This document shows, piece by piece, positions 1 to 8,854 of a stretch of DNA of 43,184 nt. Both the position numbers and the translations under genes were made by a program. The stretch's first letter is position 1, and each line of letters begins with the position of its first letter. The DNA comes from Phycisphaerales bacterium. GTDB lineage: Bacteria; Planctomycetota; Phycisphaerae; Tepidisphaerales; Tepidisphaeraceae. Where the stretch lies: positions 1 to 43,184 of the forward strand of contig JADYZN010000004.1 in NCBI GenBank assembly GCA_020853095.1, given 5' to 3'. The notes under the pieces were generated by a model, which saw only the letters and a list, made by a program, of their open reading frames with translations, did no database searches and had not been told where the DNA came from.

Positions 1-56
1 AGCACCTTCAGCACATCCCGTTCCCGCTGTGACATCAATATCCGATCTTTCTCCAT
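1..56 (-). CDS. Transposase N-terminus, ISNCY-like (partial, runs off left edge)
   Basis: The minus strand reads ATG at 56-54 and stays open to the window edge, giving 18 residues that begin MEKDRILMSQRERDVLKVL (the last codon is incomplete). The MSQRERDVLKVL stretch matches my recollection of the start of ISNCY-family transposases, where an MSQKERDRLKVL-like segment precedes a helix-turn-helix. The repeated end sequence directly upstream (76-121) fits an insertion sequence. With only 18 residues visible, the family is an inference and the intactness of the gene is unknown. Confidence 0.5.
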   Translation of the reverse strand, partial: MEKDRILMSQRERDVLKV

Positions 57-75
57 CCCTTACAGTGGAGCCGAA

Positions 76-121
76 ACCGGACATTTCTACCTTGCTAAGA
101 CCGGACATTACTATTTTGCTA
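76..121. repeat. Two 22-bp direct repeats at the IS end
   Basis: The copies at 76-97 and 100-121 share ACCGGACATT, a CTA in the middle and TTGCTA at the end. They differ at four positions in the middle and are separated by two bases. They are probably transposase-binding sites. Confidence 0.7.
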
Positions 122-159
122 CGACAAAACCGCCGAAGGATCAGCGAAAGCGAAAAAGA

Positions 160-194
160 AAAAAGAAGAAAGTAAAAGGTCCGCAGTGCGGGCC
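160..194 (-). terminator. Possible terminator of the TPR lipoprotein gene
   Basis: Read on the minus strand, GGCCCGC-ACT-GCGGACC (194-178) forms a seven-pair stem with one mismatch. It is followed by a T-rich run, TTTTACTTTCTTC and further T residues. It lies about 70 bp beyond the stop codon of the TPR gene. The stem is short and imperfect, so this is tentative. Confidence 0.4.
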
Positions 195-261
195 CTACGG
201 GTCATCCCCGTGATGTCCGGGTGGGAGATGGCTTTCGCACCGCGTTTCCCGTTCAGGATAC

Positions 262-1116
262 TCATTCCCGCGGGGTTTGGGTGGATTCGGAAGGGGTGGG
301 GGTGGGCGCCGGCGGGGGGGAGGTTGATTCGTTGGCGCGCGGCTGGCCGGGCAATCGGGTGGGGGGGGCGATGGGGCCGGGGGGGATGATTGGCTGGACG
401 AGTTGGTTTTGCTCCTTGATGCTGGGGCCGACGATGACCCCCAGCCGGCGCAGGGCATCGGAAATCTCAACGTCGGCCGAATCCAGGCCGTACGCCTGGC
501 GGAGGATCGCCTCGGCCCGTGCGTTCTGGTGCAGTTGTTCAAGATACAGGCCGAATTCCTTGAGCAGGCTGACGTTGCGCGGCTCCAGAAGCGAGGCGCG
601 GTTGTAGGCGTCGATGGCCGAATCGGGGTCCATGCCGTAACGATAGACGCGGGCGAGGATGCGGTAGCTTTCAACCGATCCGGCCTGTGCTTTTTCGGTG
701 AGTTTTTCGATCTCGGAGGTCTTGTCGCTGCTGTTGGCGATCACACGGGCCAAGGCGTCCATGATCGTGAAGCGGAAGGTGGTCATCCGGTCCCGGCCGG
801 CCAGCGTCAGGGGCATCACATCCAGCGAGGTCTTGAAGGCCTGGATGGCCTGCTGCATCGCCCCGAGTTTTTCTTCGCAGAGGCCCAGGTGGTAATAGGA
901 CATGAAATCGCTGGGAACGGTGCGGACGGCGTTGCGATAGGCGGCGGCGGCGTCGGTGTATTGTCCCTGGGCGAAGAACCTCGCCCCATCATCACGCGAA
1001 TCCAGCCCGTAGGTGGTCGGCCGGTCGTTGGCGCAGCCGCCCACCGAGGCAACCACCGCCGCCGACAATCCCAACGACAGAATCGCACAAGTCAGTCTGG
1101 ATGAAACTCGAATCAC
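262..1116 (-). CDS. TPR-repeat lipoprotein
   Basis: This 284-residue protein starts at GTG 1116-1114, which has GGAGG five bases upstream. The longer open frame running further upstream lacks this signal. The N-terminus is a lipoprotein signal (SLGLSAAVVASVGGC, lipobox VGGC), so the protein should be anchored to a membrane by its cysteine. Two tetratricopeptide blocks follow: one with ARFFAQGQYTDAAAAYRNA and a second around YRYGMDPDSAIDAYNRA and LEQLHQNARAEAILRQAY. The last 45 residues are a proline-rich tail. TPR proteins are protein-interaction scaffolds; the partner is unknown. The gene is divergent from the dehydrogenase at 1303. Confidence 0.8.
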   Translation of the reverse strand: MIRVSSRLTCAILSLGLSAAVVASVGGCANDRPTTYGLDSRDDGARFFAQGQYTDAAAAYRNAVRTVPSDFMSYYHLGLCEEKLGAMQQAIQAFKTSLDVMPLTLAGRDRMTTFRFTIMDALARVIANSSDKTSEIEKLTEKAQAGSVESYRILARVYRYGMDPDSAIDAYNRASLLEPRNVSLLKEFGLYLEQLHQNARAEAILRQAYGLDSADVEISDALRRLGVIVGPSIKEQNQLVQPIIPPGPIAPPTRLPGQPRANESTSPPPAPTPTPSESTQTPRE

Positions 1117-1286
1117 GGCCACCTCCGTGCAGCAGTTGAGGAAAATGTCTGATCGGCCCGGCCGGTGTCCCATATCCGGCCCAATCGCCCGAAAACTCAC
1201 GCGATAAACTACATCCATCAGGTCGAATTGCAAGAGATGTTGTGCCGCGGCATTGAAATTTTCCAGTGCGGACACCGGCCGCGGGA

Positions 1287-1295
1287 TGCTATAGT
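1287..1295 (+). promoter_or_regulatory. Extended -10 promoter, probably leaderless
   Basis: TGC followed by TATAGT (1290-1295) is an extended -10 element. The ATG of the dehydrogenase lies seven bases downstream (1303) with no Shine-Dalgarno sequence between, so transcription should begin at or next to the start codon. No good -35 is seen at 16-18 bases. Confidence 0.45.
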
Positions 1296-1302
1296 CATCC
1301 CG

Positions 1303-2283
1303 ATGGACCTGCCCGACGCCAATGCCCTCCGCGTGTCCAAAGAGGACCTTCGGTCGTTCGTGTATGAATCGGCGATTCGCGTGAAGATGCCCGCCGATCA
1401 CGCATCGCAGCTGGCCGACCTGCTGATCGCAAGCGACCTGCGCGGCATCTACAGCCACGGCAGCCGGCAGATCGTCCGATACGTCCACGAAATCCGCCAG
1501 GGAGGGATCAATCCCCATCCCACCGTCACCATTGAACGCGAGTCGGCCAACAGCCTGGTCATGAATGGCGACCATGGACTGGGGTATTTCCCCGCCTACG
1601 AGGGGACGATCCGCACCATCGAGAAGGCCCGCACGCACGGGATGGCCGCGATGGTGACCCGGCGGCACGGACACATCGGCGCCGCCGGCATCTATTCGCG
1701 AATGACGATCGAACACGACCTGCTGACGTTTGTCACCTCGGGCGTGCAGCTTCATCTCTCACCCGACCGTTCGGTCGTCCGGGCGGCCGGCGGGTCGCCG
1801 ATGTCGTTCAGCGCCCCGGCGATGGCCGAGCCGCCCCTGGTTCTCGATTGCGGCGTGACCCATGACATGCAAAACGATGCGCCGCAGTTTGTCCCGTTGA
1901 TCCATGCCGCGCCGCGGGCGGTGTTGCGCGCGATCGGGTTCGGCACGATCTGCCAGAGCTGGGGCGGATTGCTGGCCGGCCTGACGATCGACCCGCCGCC
2001 CCAATCCACCCCATACCGGGCGGCCAACCAGGGGGCGATGCTCTTCACGTTCAAAATCTCGCTGTTCGCCGATGTCCAGACGTTCAAACGCGAGATGGAT
2101 CAATACGCCCGGCAGGTTCGACAGCTCCGGCCGATCGACCCCTCGCACGCGGCATCCCTGCCCGGCTGGGTCGAGGCGCAAACGGAATCGGTCAATCGCC
2201 GTGATGGCATCCCCCTGGGCGATGCGCACCGGATGGACCTTGAAAAACTGGCCGATGAACTGGGAATGAAAACACCCTGGTAA
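1303..2283 (+). CDS. Malate/L-lactate dehydrogenase family (Ldh_2) oxidoreductase
   Basis: The 326-residue product belongs to the NAD(P)-dependent family that includes malate/L-lactate, L-sulfolactate and ureidoglycolate dehydrogenases. Recognisable family features are the early helical segment ending SDLRGIYSHGSRQ (the SHG motif), NGDHGLGYFPA, and ARTHGMAAMVTRRHGHIGAAG, followed by the C-terminal segment with GDAHRMDLEKLADELG. I chose the ATG at 1303 because family members start close to this point and because a -10 box lies seven bases upstream. The upstream in-frame stretch from 1165 is not family-like. The substrate cannot be told from sequence. At 326 residues it is slightly shorter than the usual 330-350. 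Confidence 0.75.
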   Translation: MDLPDANALRVSKEDLRSFVYESAIRVKMPADHASQLADLLIASDLRGIYSHGSRQIVRYVHEIRQGGINPHPTVTIERESANSLVMNGDHGLGYFPAYEGTIRTIEKARTHGMAAMVTRRHGHIGAAGIYSRMTIEHDLLTFVTSGVQLHLSPDRSVVRAAGGSPMSFSAPAMAEPPLVLDCGVTHDMQNDAPQFVPLIHAAPRAVLRAIGFGTICQSWGGLLAGLTIDPPPQSTPYRAANQGAMLFTFKISLFADVQTFKREMDQYARQVRQLRPIDPSHAASLPGWVEAQTESVNRRDGIPLGDAHRMDLEKLADELGMKTPW

Positions 2284-2363
2284 CTCATGAGGAGTATTAG
2301 ATGAGAATTGTCATCATCCGCGCGAACTTTGATATTCAACACTGAAAAATTCCCCCATCGTGT

Positions 2364-2391
2364 TTGGGATGATGCGGCCGTCGGCTACAAT
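2364..2391 (+). promoter_or_regulatory. Promoter of the ABC peptide-transporter operon
   Basis: TTGGGA (2364-2369), 16 bases, then TACAAT (2386-2391). The presumed start ATG of the first permease is at 2402 and has no Shine-Dalgarno sequence, so the transcript would have almost no leader. Confidence 0.5.
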
Positions 2392-2401
2392 ATCACCCCT
2401 G

Positions 2402-3325
2402 ATGGCGCGATTCATTGCCTGGCGGGTGGCGCAGTTTCCACTGATCCTGGCGGCGATTTATCTGATCACGTTTCTGCTGGCGTGGGTGGCGCCGGGCAGT
2501 CCATTCGACCGGTCCGAGCGCAAACTGCCGCCGGCGGTGGAACAATCGCTCAAACGGCGATTCCATGCCGAACACTGGTACGGCTTTTTGGCGTATTATC
2601 CCAAAAACGTGCTGTTCAACGGGGATTTCGGCAACAGCTTCAATTACGAGGAATTCACCGTCAACGACATCCTGCGCACCTCGCTGCCGGTCAGCGTCAC
2701 GCTGGGGGTCTGCGCCATGGTGATCGCCACGTTCGCGGGGGTGGGGCTGGGGGTGTTGGCGGCCGTGCGGCGGGGCGGGACGTGGGATGGGATCAGCCTG
2801 ACGGTGGCGCTGCTGGGCGTCAGCCTGCCGGCGTTCGTCATCGCGGCGGCGCTGTCGGCGATCTTCTGCATGAAACTGCGCTGGCTCCCCTTTGGCCAAT
2901 GGGGAAGCTGGCGCGATCTGCTGCTGCCCTCGCTGGCTTTGTCGCTGATGCCGATGGCCTACATCGCCCGGTTGATGCGCGTGGCGATGATGGATGTGCT
3001 GGCCGGCGATTTTGTCCGCACCGCGCGGGCCAAGGGATTGCCCAATCGGGTGGTGATCTGGAAACATTGCCTGCGCAACGCCTTTTTGCCCGTCCTGAGT
3101 TATCTCGGCCCGGCCGCCGCCATGACCCTGACCGGTTCCTTCGTCGTCGAAAAAGTTTTCAACATCCCCGGACTGGGGCAACATTTTGTGAACTCGGTCC
3201 TGAACCGCGACCAGACCCTGATCCTTGGGACGGTCATGGTCTATTCGGTCTTCCTGTTGACGTTCAACCTGCTGGTGGACATCGGATACGCCCTGATCGA
3301 TCCACGGATCGAGCTGGGTCGATGA
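2402..3325 (+). CDS. ABC peptide transporter permease, OppB/DppB type (pair 1)
   Basis: This 307-residue inner-membrane permease starts MARFIAWRVAQFPLILAAIYLITF, the usual DppB/OppB first helix. The ATG at 2402 was chosen on that basis and because the promoter leaves little room for earlier starts. A periplasmic segment follows (residues about 30-90), then five further helices. The EAA loop that contacts the ATPase is FVRTARAKGLPNRVVIWKHCLRN, and the C-terminal family block is VEKVFNIPGLGQHFVNSVLNRDQ. It is the first gene of an operon with its partner permease 12 bp downstream. The transported substrate is probably a peptide, but this family also carries nickel, sugars and opines. Confidence 0.9.
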   Translation: MARFIAWRVAQFPLILAAIYLITFLLAWVAPGSPFDRSERKLPPAVEQSLKRRFHAEHWYGFLAYYPKNVLFNGDFGNSFNYEEFTVNDILRTSLPVSVTLGVCAMVIATFAGVGLGVLAAVRRGGTWDGISLTVALLGVSLPAFVIAAALSAIFCMKLRWLPFGQWGSWRDLLLPSLALSLMPMAYIARLMRVAMMDVLAGDFVRTARAKGLPNRVVIWKHCLRNAFLPVLSYLGPAAAMTLTGSFVVEKVFNIPGLGQHFVNSVLNRDQTLILGTVMVYSVFLLTFNLLVDIGYALIDPRIELGR

Positions 3326-3337
3326 AAGGAGTTGCCC

Positions 3338-4288
3338 ATGACCACCATGGCGATTGATTCAACCCTCGGACGTTCCCGTTGCCGATGGCCTGCCCGCATC
3401 CTGCGCAATCGCCGGCTGGCGCTGGGAGGAGGATTCGCCGCCTTGATGCTCCTGGTCTGCATCGCCACGCTCCCATGGACCAACGCGCCCGGCTCGACGT
3501 TGTATTACAACAACCAGCAATCCGCACAGGCCCGCCAGCCACCCCGGTTTGGCGATGGACCGGGATACTGGTTCGGAACCGACGCCCTGGGCCGCGGCAT
3601 GTTGGGCCGATGCCTGATCGGCGGGGCGATCAGCCTGCTGATCGGGGCCACCGCCGCCCTGATTTCACTGGTCCTTGGCGTCACCGTCGGCCTGGTGGCC
3701 GGCTATCGCGGCGGATGGGTCGATGGGTTGCTGATGCGGATGGTGGACATCCTCTACGGGCTGCCCTACATCCTGATGGTGATCCTGTTCAAGATTGCCC
3801 TCGAACCGCCGCTGCGCCGGATCATGGGTGAAAACGCGGCCAACCTGGTGGTGCTTTTCCTGGCGATCGGCCTGGTCAGTTGGCTGACGATGGCGCGGGT
3901 GGTGCGCGGGCAGGTTCTCTCTTTGCGCACGCAGCCGTTCGTCGAGGCCGCGCGGGCCTGCGGTATTCGGGAACGGCGGATTTTCATCCGCCACCTGCTG
4001 CCCAATCTCGCCGGCCCGATCATCGTCTACGCCACACTGACGATCCCCTCGGCCATTTTGCAGGAGTCTTTTTTGAGCTTCCTGGGCGTCGGCATCAAGG
4101 CCCCGATGCCGACCTGGGGGTCGCTGGCCAGCGATGGGTTGATGCCCGCGCTCAATACGATCCAGTCGCGCTGGTGGATGCTGGTTTTTCCGTGTACCCT
4201 GCTGGCGTTGACGCTCCTGAGCCTGAACTTCCTGGGCGATGGGTTGCGGGATCTGCTGGATACGCGCGATTCAAAACTCGAAACGTGA
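3338..4288 (+). CDS. ABC peptide transporter permease, OppC/DppC type (pair 1)
   Basis: This 316-residue permease starts at ATG 3338, with AAGGAG six bases upstream. The first helix is near residues 29-45. A periplasmic stretch follows, then the family motif FGTDALGRGMLGR (normally GTDxLGRDxxSR). The EAA loop is FVEAARACGIRERRIFIRHLLPN, and the end is typical (ESFLSFLGVGIKAPMPTWGSL, NFLGDGLRDLLDTR). It pairs with the permease at 2402 to form a heterodimeric channel. The conserved Asp of the GRD motif is Gly here. Confidence 0.9.
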   Translation: MTTMAIDSTLGRSRCRWPARILRNRRLALGGGFAALMLLVCIATLPWTNAPGSTLYYNNQQSAQARQPPRFGDGPGYWFGTDALGRGMLGRCLIGGAISLLIGATAALISLVLGVTVGLVAGYRGGWVDGLLMRMVDILYGLPYILMVILFKIALEPPLRRIMGENAANLVVLFLAIGLVSWLTMARVVRGQVLSLRTQPFVEAARACGIRERRIFIRHLLPNLAGPIIVYATLTIPSAILQESFLSFLGVGIKAPMPTWGSLASDGLMPALNTIQSRWWMLVFPCTLLALTLLSLNFLGDGLRDLLDTRDSKLET

Positions 4289-4366
4289 TCGTAGGAACGT
4301 GAATTGGAGCCGGGCGGGTTCGCCGTTTCCATCGCCTGGCGTAAAACGCCCAGAACCGGGAATACC

Positions 4367-6325
4367 ATGGACAATCGCTTCGGCTTCAAAGACCTGATCC
4401 TGATGGTGCTGCTGGTCGTGCTCATCGCGATGGTGGGGCTGGCGATGGTGCAGTACGACCGCCAGTGGCAGGTCATGCAGGATTCGCGCAAGGCGCAATC
4501 CGAACAGACCCGCGAGCTGATCGCCATCCGCAACCTGATGGAACGGGGCAATTTCGCCGCCGGTTCCGGCTCCTCGCGGCCGGCCGGCGGACCGGCCGAG
4601 CGATTTGAATCCACCGATCCGGAAAACCCCTTCCACGCCATCCAACAGGCCCGGCAGCAGCCCGACTTCGCCCGCGGCGACTGGCTGACCGAAAACTTCT
4701 CGGTCAAGGTTCCCAAGCTCACGCCGCTGCTCTCCTCGGATGTCTACGCGGCCATCACCCAGTCCCGCGTCCTCGAATCGCTGGTCTATCGCGACCCCGA
4801 CACCCTCCAATACATCCCACTGCTGGCCAAAAGCTGGCAGATCAAGGACAACTCCGCCGCATGGGAGGCCGCCGGCAGGGAACGCCGCGACAAGGGGATG
4901 ACAAAGGAGCAGATCGACGCCGACTTGACGATGCCCCCGGCCATCGAGATCACCTTCCAGCTGCGCGAGGATGTACAATTCAGCGACGGCCAGCCGATGA
5001 CGGCCGACGACGTGGTCTTCACCTACGACTGGCTGAACAACAAGGAGGTGGACGCCGCCCGCGCCCGCACCGGCTACACCCTCTGCCGCGGCGTCCGCAA
5101 GACCGGCCCGCTTGAAGTCGTCTTCCAATGGCGCGAACCCTATTTCGAGGCCTTCGCCAACTCCGCCGGCCTGACAGTCCTGCCCAAACATTTCTACGGA
5201 CAGTACACCCCCGCCCAGTTCAACCAGACCGTCGGGCTGCTCATGGGGACCGGCCCCTATCGCCTCGACAGCCCCACCGACTGGCGGCCGGGAAAACCGA
5301 TCATCCTGCTGCGCAACGAACGCTACTGGGGCGTCGTTCCCACCTTCAACCGCGTGGTCTATCTCGAAGTCGAGGAGGAGGCCGCCGCCATGACGATGTT
5401 CCTCAACGGCGAGTTCGACCTGTTCGGCGCCCAGCCCGATCAGTACAAACAGATGAAGGATGACCCGCAGGTCCGCGACCGCACCAACTTCTTCCGCTAT
5501 TACAGCATGACCGGCGGGTACAGCTACATCGCCTGGAACGAAAAACGCGCCGGCAACCCCACCCCCTTCGCCGACGCGCGCATCCGTCGGGCGATGACGA
5601 TGCTCATCAACCGCCAGGGGCTGATCGACTCGATCTACCAGGGGTTCGGCAAGGTCGCCACCGGCCCCTTCAGCATCGGCTCCCGCCAGATCGACCCGGC
5701 AATCGCCCCGCTGCCCAACGACATCGCCCAGGCCAAGGCCCTCTTAAAGGAATGCGGCTACGAAGACCGCGACCACGACGGCGTGGTGGAGGACCCTTCG
5801 GGCCATCCGCTGACCTTCAAACTCATCTACCCCAACAAAAGCCCCGTCTACGACAAGATCGCCCTCTACATCAAGGACGACCTCGCCCGCGGCGGGGTCA
5901 ATCTCCAGCCCGACCCCACCGAATGGTCCATCATGCTCAAGCGCCTCGACTCCCGCGACTTTGACGCCATCTCGCTGGGATGGACCGGCGGCGTCGAGAC
6001 CGACATCTTCCAGATGTTCCACTCCAGCCAGATCGAAGGAGGGGGCGACAACTTCATCTCCTACGCCAACCCGGCGCTCGACGCCGCCATCGACGCCGCC
6101 CGCCGGACGGTCGATGAATCGGCCCGGATGAAACTGTGGCAGGAGTGCCATCGCATCCTCCACCAGGACCAGCCCTACACCTTCCTGGCCAACCGCGAGG
6201 CGCTGGTCTTCATCGACAAACGGATCCACAACGTCCGCCGATCCCGGATCTCCCTCAATTACGTCGAAACCGACTCGATGCCCATCCCCTGGTACGTTCC
6301 GATGGATTTACAGAAGCATCGCTGA
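4367..6325 (+). CDS. Peptide ABC transporter substrate-binding protein, membrane-anchored
   Basis: This 652-residue protein belongs to the SBP_bac_5 (DppA/OppA) family. The mature domain includes VKVPKLTPLLSSDVYAA, the family signature FQLREDVQFSDGQPMTADDV, and a second lobe ending in the dimer-hinge region. It is not led by a cleavable signal or lipobox. Instead it has one uncleaved hydrophobic helix (residues about 9-28, DLILMVLLVVLIAMVGLAMV) followed by a polar, probably coiled-coil segment (30-60) and a Gly/Ser/Pro-rich linker. It should therefore be tethered on the outer face of the membrane. The gene sits between two permease pairs and is the only binding protein in the operon, so both pairs may share it. 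Confidence 0.88.
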   Translation: MDNRFGFKDLILMVLLVVLIAMVGLAMVQYDRQWQVMQDSRKAQSEQTRELIAIRNLMERGNFAAGSGSSRPAGGPAERFESTDPENPFHAIQQARQQPDFARGDWLTENFSVKVPKLTPLLSSDVYAAITQSRVLESLVYRDPDTLQYIPLLAKSWQIKDNSAAWEAAGRERRDKGMTKEQIDADLTMPPAIEITFQLREDVQFSDGQPMTADDVVFTYDWLNNKEVDAARARTGYTLCRGVRKTGPLEVVFQWREPYFEAFANSAGLTVLPKHFYGQYTPAQFNQTVGLLMGTGPYRLDSPTDWRPGKPIILLRNERYWGVVPTFNRVVYLEVEEEAAAMTMFLNGEFDLFGAQPDQYKQMKDDPQVRDRTNFFRYYSMTGGYSYIAWNEKRAGNPTPFADARIRRAMTMLINRQGLIDSIYQGFGKVATGPFSIGSRQIDPAIAPLPNDIAQAKALLKECGYEDRDHDGVVEDPSGHPLTFKLIYPNKSPVYDKIALYIKDDLARGGVNLQPDPTEWSIMLKRLDSRDFDAISLGWTGGVETDIFQMFHSSQIEGGGDNFISYANPALDAAIDAARRTVDESARMKLWQECHRILHQDQPYTFLANREALVFIDKRIHNVRRSRISLNYVETDSMPIPWYVPMDLQKHR

Positions 6326-6348
6326 ATCGCGGCGGCACAAGGCGACAC

Positions 6349-7452
6349 ATGGCCGGTTACATCCTTCGCAGACTGCTGCTGCTTTTCCCCACGCTGGTCG
6401 GGATCACCATGGTGACCTTCCTGGTGATGGCCCTCTCCCCCGGCGGGATCGGCGCCTCCCTGATCGCCAACGAGGGGATGATGCGACCCGATGAACGCCA
6501 GGCGGTCGAGGCGTACCTCAATCAACGTTACGGCCTGGACAAACCGCTCCCCATCCAATACCTCCGCTGGTTGAACAAAATTTCCCCCCTGGGGGTCAAG
6601 GAAATCGGCGCCGGCTGGCCTTCAGGCGCCTCCTTTGGCCTCAAATCACCCGACCTGGGCGAAAGTTTCATCCGCCGGCGGCCGGTGGGGGCGCTGATCG
6701 CCGAGGCGCTGCCGGTCACGCTCCTGCTCAACGCCATCGCGCTGCCGATCATCTACATCCTGTCGATCTGGACCGGCATCCTCGCCGCCCGCCACCGGGG
6801 AAAATTCCTCGATGTCGGGTTGGGGACCTCCTTCATCGCCCTCTGGTCGATCCCCGCCATCCTCATGGGGGTGTTATTGATCGGCTTCCTCTCCAACGAC
6901 CGCTATCTGCACTGGTTTCCCACCAACGGCCTGCACACCCGCTCGGCCGTTCACGCCGGTTCACTGACCGCCGAACAGATGACCTTCCTGCCGACTCTCC
7001 ACAACGGCCACTGGCAGCGCGGCTGGCTGGTCGATCTCCTGTGGCATCTGGTCCTGCCGGTCCTGTGCCTGGTTTACGGCAGCTTCGCCATCCTTTCCAA
7101 GCTCGCCCGCGGAGCGGTGCTGGACAATCTCACCGCCGACTACGCCCGCACCGCGCGCGCCAAGGGGCTTGGCCCCCGGCAGGTCCTCTACCGCCACATC
7201 TTCCGCAACAGCCTTCTCCCCCTGATCACCGTCGCCGCCGAAATCCTCCCCGGACTCATCGGCGGCTCGGTCATCGTCGAGACGATCTTCGGCATTCAGG
7301 GGATGGGCAAACTCGCCGTCGACGCCGTCTTTCAAAAAGACCCCGAGCTGGTCCTCTCCGAAACCGTCGTCGTCAGCCTCTTGACCCTCATCAGCTATCT
7401 GCTGGCCGACCTGCTCTACGCCGCCGCCGATCCGAGGGTCAGCTATGAGTAA
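6349..7452 (+). CDS. ABC peptide transporter permease, YejB-like (pair 2)
   Basis: The 367-residue permease starts MAGYILRRLLLLFPTLVGIT, with AAGG upstream of ATG 6349. It is longer than DppB and, like YejB, has an extended periplasmic loop before the helices and an insert around residues 190-220 (FPTNGLHTRSAVHAG onward). The EAA loop is YARTARAKGLGPRQVLYRHIFRN, and the C-terminal block is VETIFGIQGMGKLAVDAVFQKDPE. It overlaps the next gene by eight bases. It is a second DppB-class subunit in the same operon and is clearly diverged from the one at 2402. Confidence 0.88.
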   Translation: MAGYILRRLLLLFPTLVGITMVTFLVMALSPGGIGASLIANEGMMRPDERQAVEAYLNQRYGLDKPLPIQYLRWLNKISPLGVKEIGAGWPSGASFGLKSPDLGESFIRRRPVGALIAEALPVTLLLNAIALPIIYILSIWTGILAARHRGKFLDVGLGTSFIALWSIPAILMGVLLIGFLSNDRYLHWFPTNGLHTRSAVHAGSLTAEQMTFLPTLHNGHWQRGWLVDLLWHLVLPVLCLVYGSFAILSKLARGAVLDNLTADYARTARAKGLGPRQVLYRHIFRNSLLPLITVAAEILPGLIGGSVIVETIFGIQGMGKLAVDAVFQKDPELVLSETVVVSLLTLISYLLADLLYAAADPRVSYE

Positions 7453-8842
7453 CATCGTCACCGAACGGCTCCTCTCCCGCGGGGCGGACCTTCCCGGACC
7501 CAAACACCTCCGCCCGCGCGGCTTCGTGGCGCTGGTGATGGGGCGGGCGATGGTCCGCTGGTCGGCCCGCATCGGGGCGATCTGGATTCTCCTGGTCGCC
7601 TTCTGCGCCATCTTCGCCCCATTCCTGGCCAACAGCGCCCCGTTTATCCTCAAAAGCGAAGGCAAGCTCTCCTTTCCCCTGTTCGGCTCCCTTCATCCGA
7701 TCGACCTGATCCTGCCGGTGGGGGCCATGGTCGGCACGATCCTGCTGATCCGCCGGCGGATCGGCTTCTCATCCTCGTTGGCGCTGCTTCTGTGGGCGTG
7801 CGCCCTGACCGGAGCGGCCGCCTGCTGGCCTTCCAGCGCCGACTACCTTCAACAGATGAGTTCCCTGGTCGGCCCGGCCGGCGGGATGGGGTTGTTGATC
7901 GGGTTCTGGATTCTTCTGGCCGCCATCGTGATCCTGTTTCCCCTGCTCATCCCGCGCAAGGCGATCCTCATCACCGGCGGCTGCCTCCTCCCGCTGCTGA
8001 TCTGGCTGCTGATCTTCCCGGTCCGCCCCCCAAAGACCATCGTCTACGAACAATACCGCGACCTCGCCCGCGCCGGGAACATCCAGTTCGCCCTGTACGC
8101 CCCGTTGCCCTTCTCACCCTCCGACCGCCTGCGCGACCTGGGGGATGCCTCCTTCCTTTCACCCAGCCGAATTCACCCGATGGGGACCGAATACGCCGGG
8201 GCGGATGTCTGCTCGCGGATGATCCACGCCTGCCGAATCGCCCTGGCGATCGGATTGATCTCCACCGGCATCGCCCGCCTGATCGGGGTACTGGTGGGGG
8301 GGATGATGGGATATTTCGCCGGCAAGACGGACATCTTCGGGATGCGCCTGATCGAAATTTTCGAGGCCATCCCCACCCTCTTTCTCCTGATCACCTTCGT
8401 CGCCTTCTACGGCCGAAACCTGTACGCCATGATGGTCATCATCGGCATCACCGGCTGGACCAGCACCGCCCGTTTCATCCGCGCTGAATTTCTCAAGCTG
8501 CGCAAACAGGATTTCGTGCAGGCCGCCATCGCATCGGGGCTGCCGTTGCGACGGGTCCTCTTTGGCCACATGCTCCCCAACGGCATCACGCCGGTTCTGG
8601 TCACCACCAGCTTCGGCATCGCCGCCGCCATCCTGTACGAATCGACCCTCAGCTTTCTGGGATTGGGGCTGATCGACCAGCCGAGCTGGGGGCAGATGCT
8701 CAACCAGGCCCGCGGCGTCGGGGCCTCCTTCATCTGGTGGATCGCCATCTACCCCGGCCTGGCGATTTTCCTGACCGTCCTGGCCTACAACCTGATCGGC
8801 GAAGCCCTCCGCGACGCCATCGACCCCCACCTGAACCGTTGA
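7445..8842 (+). CDS. ABC peptide transporter permease, YejE-like with extra membrane helices (pair 2)
   Basis: The product has 465 residues, against about 300-340 for DppC/YejE. Helix 1 spans about residues 42-60. It is followed by SEGKLSFPLFGSLHP, which resembles the YejE segment after helix 1. Four additional hydrophobic stretches then come at about 86-102, 109-127, 146-169 and 172-193. After these the standard permease core begins with GTEYAGADVCSRM (247-259), a diverged GTDxxGRDVxSR motif. The EAA loop is FVQAAIASGLPLRRVLFGHMLPN. The start overlaps the upstream stop, so translation is probably coupled. The role of the inserted bundle is unknown. Confidence 0.87.
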   Translation: MSNIVTERLLSRGADLPGPKHLRPRGFVALVMGRAMVRWSARIGAIWILLVAFCAIFAPFLANSAPFILKSEGKLSFPLFGSLHPIDLILPVGAMVGTILLIRRRIGFSSSLALLLWACALTGAAACWPSSADYLQQMSSLVGPAGGMGLLIGFWILLAAIVILFPLLIPRKAILITGGCLLPLLIWLLIFPVRPPKTIVYEQYRDLARAGNIQFALYAPLPFSPSDRLRDLGDASFLSPSRIHPMGTEYAGADVCSRMIHACRIALAIGLISTGIARLIGVLVGGMMGYFAGKTDIFGMRLIEIFEAIPTLFLLITFVAFYGRNLYAMMVIIGITGWTSTARFIRAEFLKLRKQDFVQAAIASGLPLRRVLFGHMLPNGITPVLVTTSFGIAAAILYESTLSFLGLGLIDQPSWGQMLNQARGVGASFIWWIAIYPGLAIFLTVLAYNLIGEALRDAIDPHLNR

Positions 8843-8854
8843 GGAGGACCGACT

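Larger units (their letters stand above)
1..123 (-). mobile_element. End of an insertion sequence
   Basis: The partial transposase start at 56-54 is followed outward by two near-identical 22-bp direct repeats with a 24-bp period, at 76-97 and 100-121. Both begin ACCGGACATT and end TTGCTA. Such subterminal repeats are typical transposase-binding sites at IS ends. The outer boundary is placed near 121-123 because the repeat pattern stops there and an A/G-rich unique stretch begins. The other end lies outside the window, so no target duplication can be checked. Confidence 0.5.

Noticed and set aside
1189-1215. Possible third copy of the ROK operator (AACTACATC at 1207-1215)
   Set aside because: The right half resembles the motif but the left half (CCGAAAACT) does not match, and no promoter is aligned with it.
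1253-1295. TTGAAA with TATAGT as a standard promoter
   Set aside because: The spacing is 31 bases, too long; TATAGT is kept only as an extended -10.
1117-1755. Open frame extending the TPR lipoprotein upstream on the minus strand
   Set aside because: The lipoprotein signal and GGAGG place the start at 1116; the upstream part overlaps the dehydrogenase and is not protein-like.
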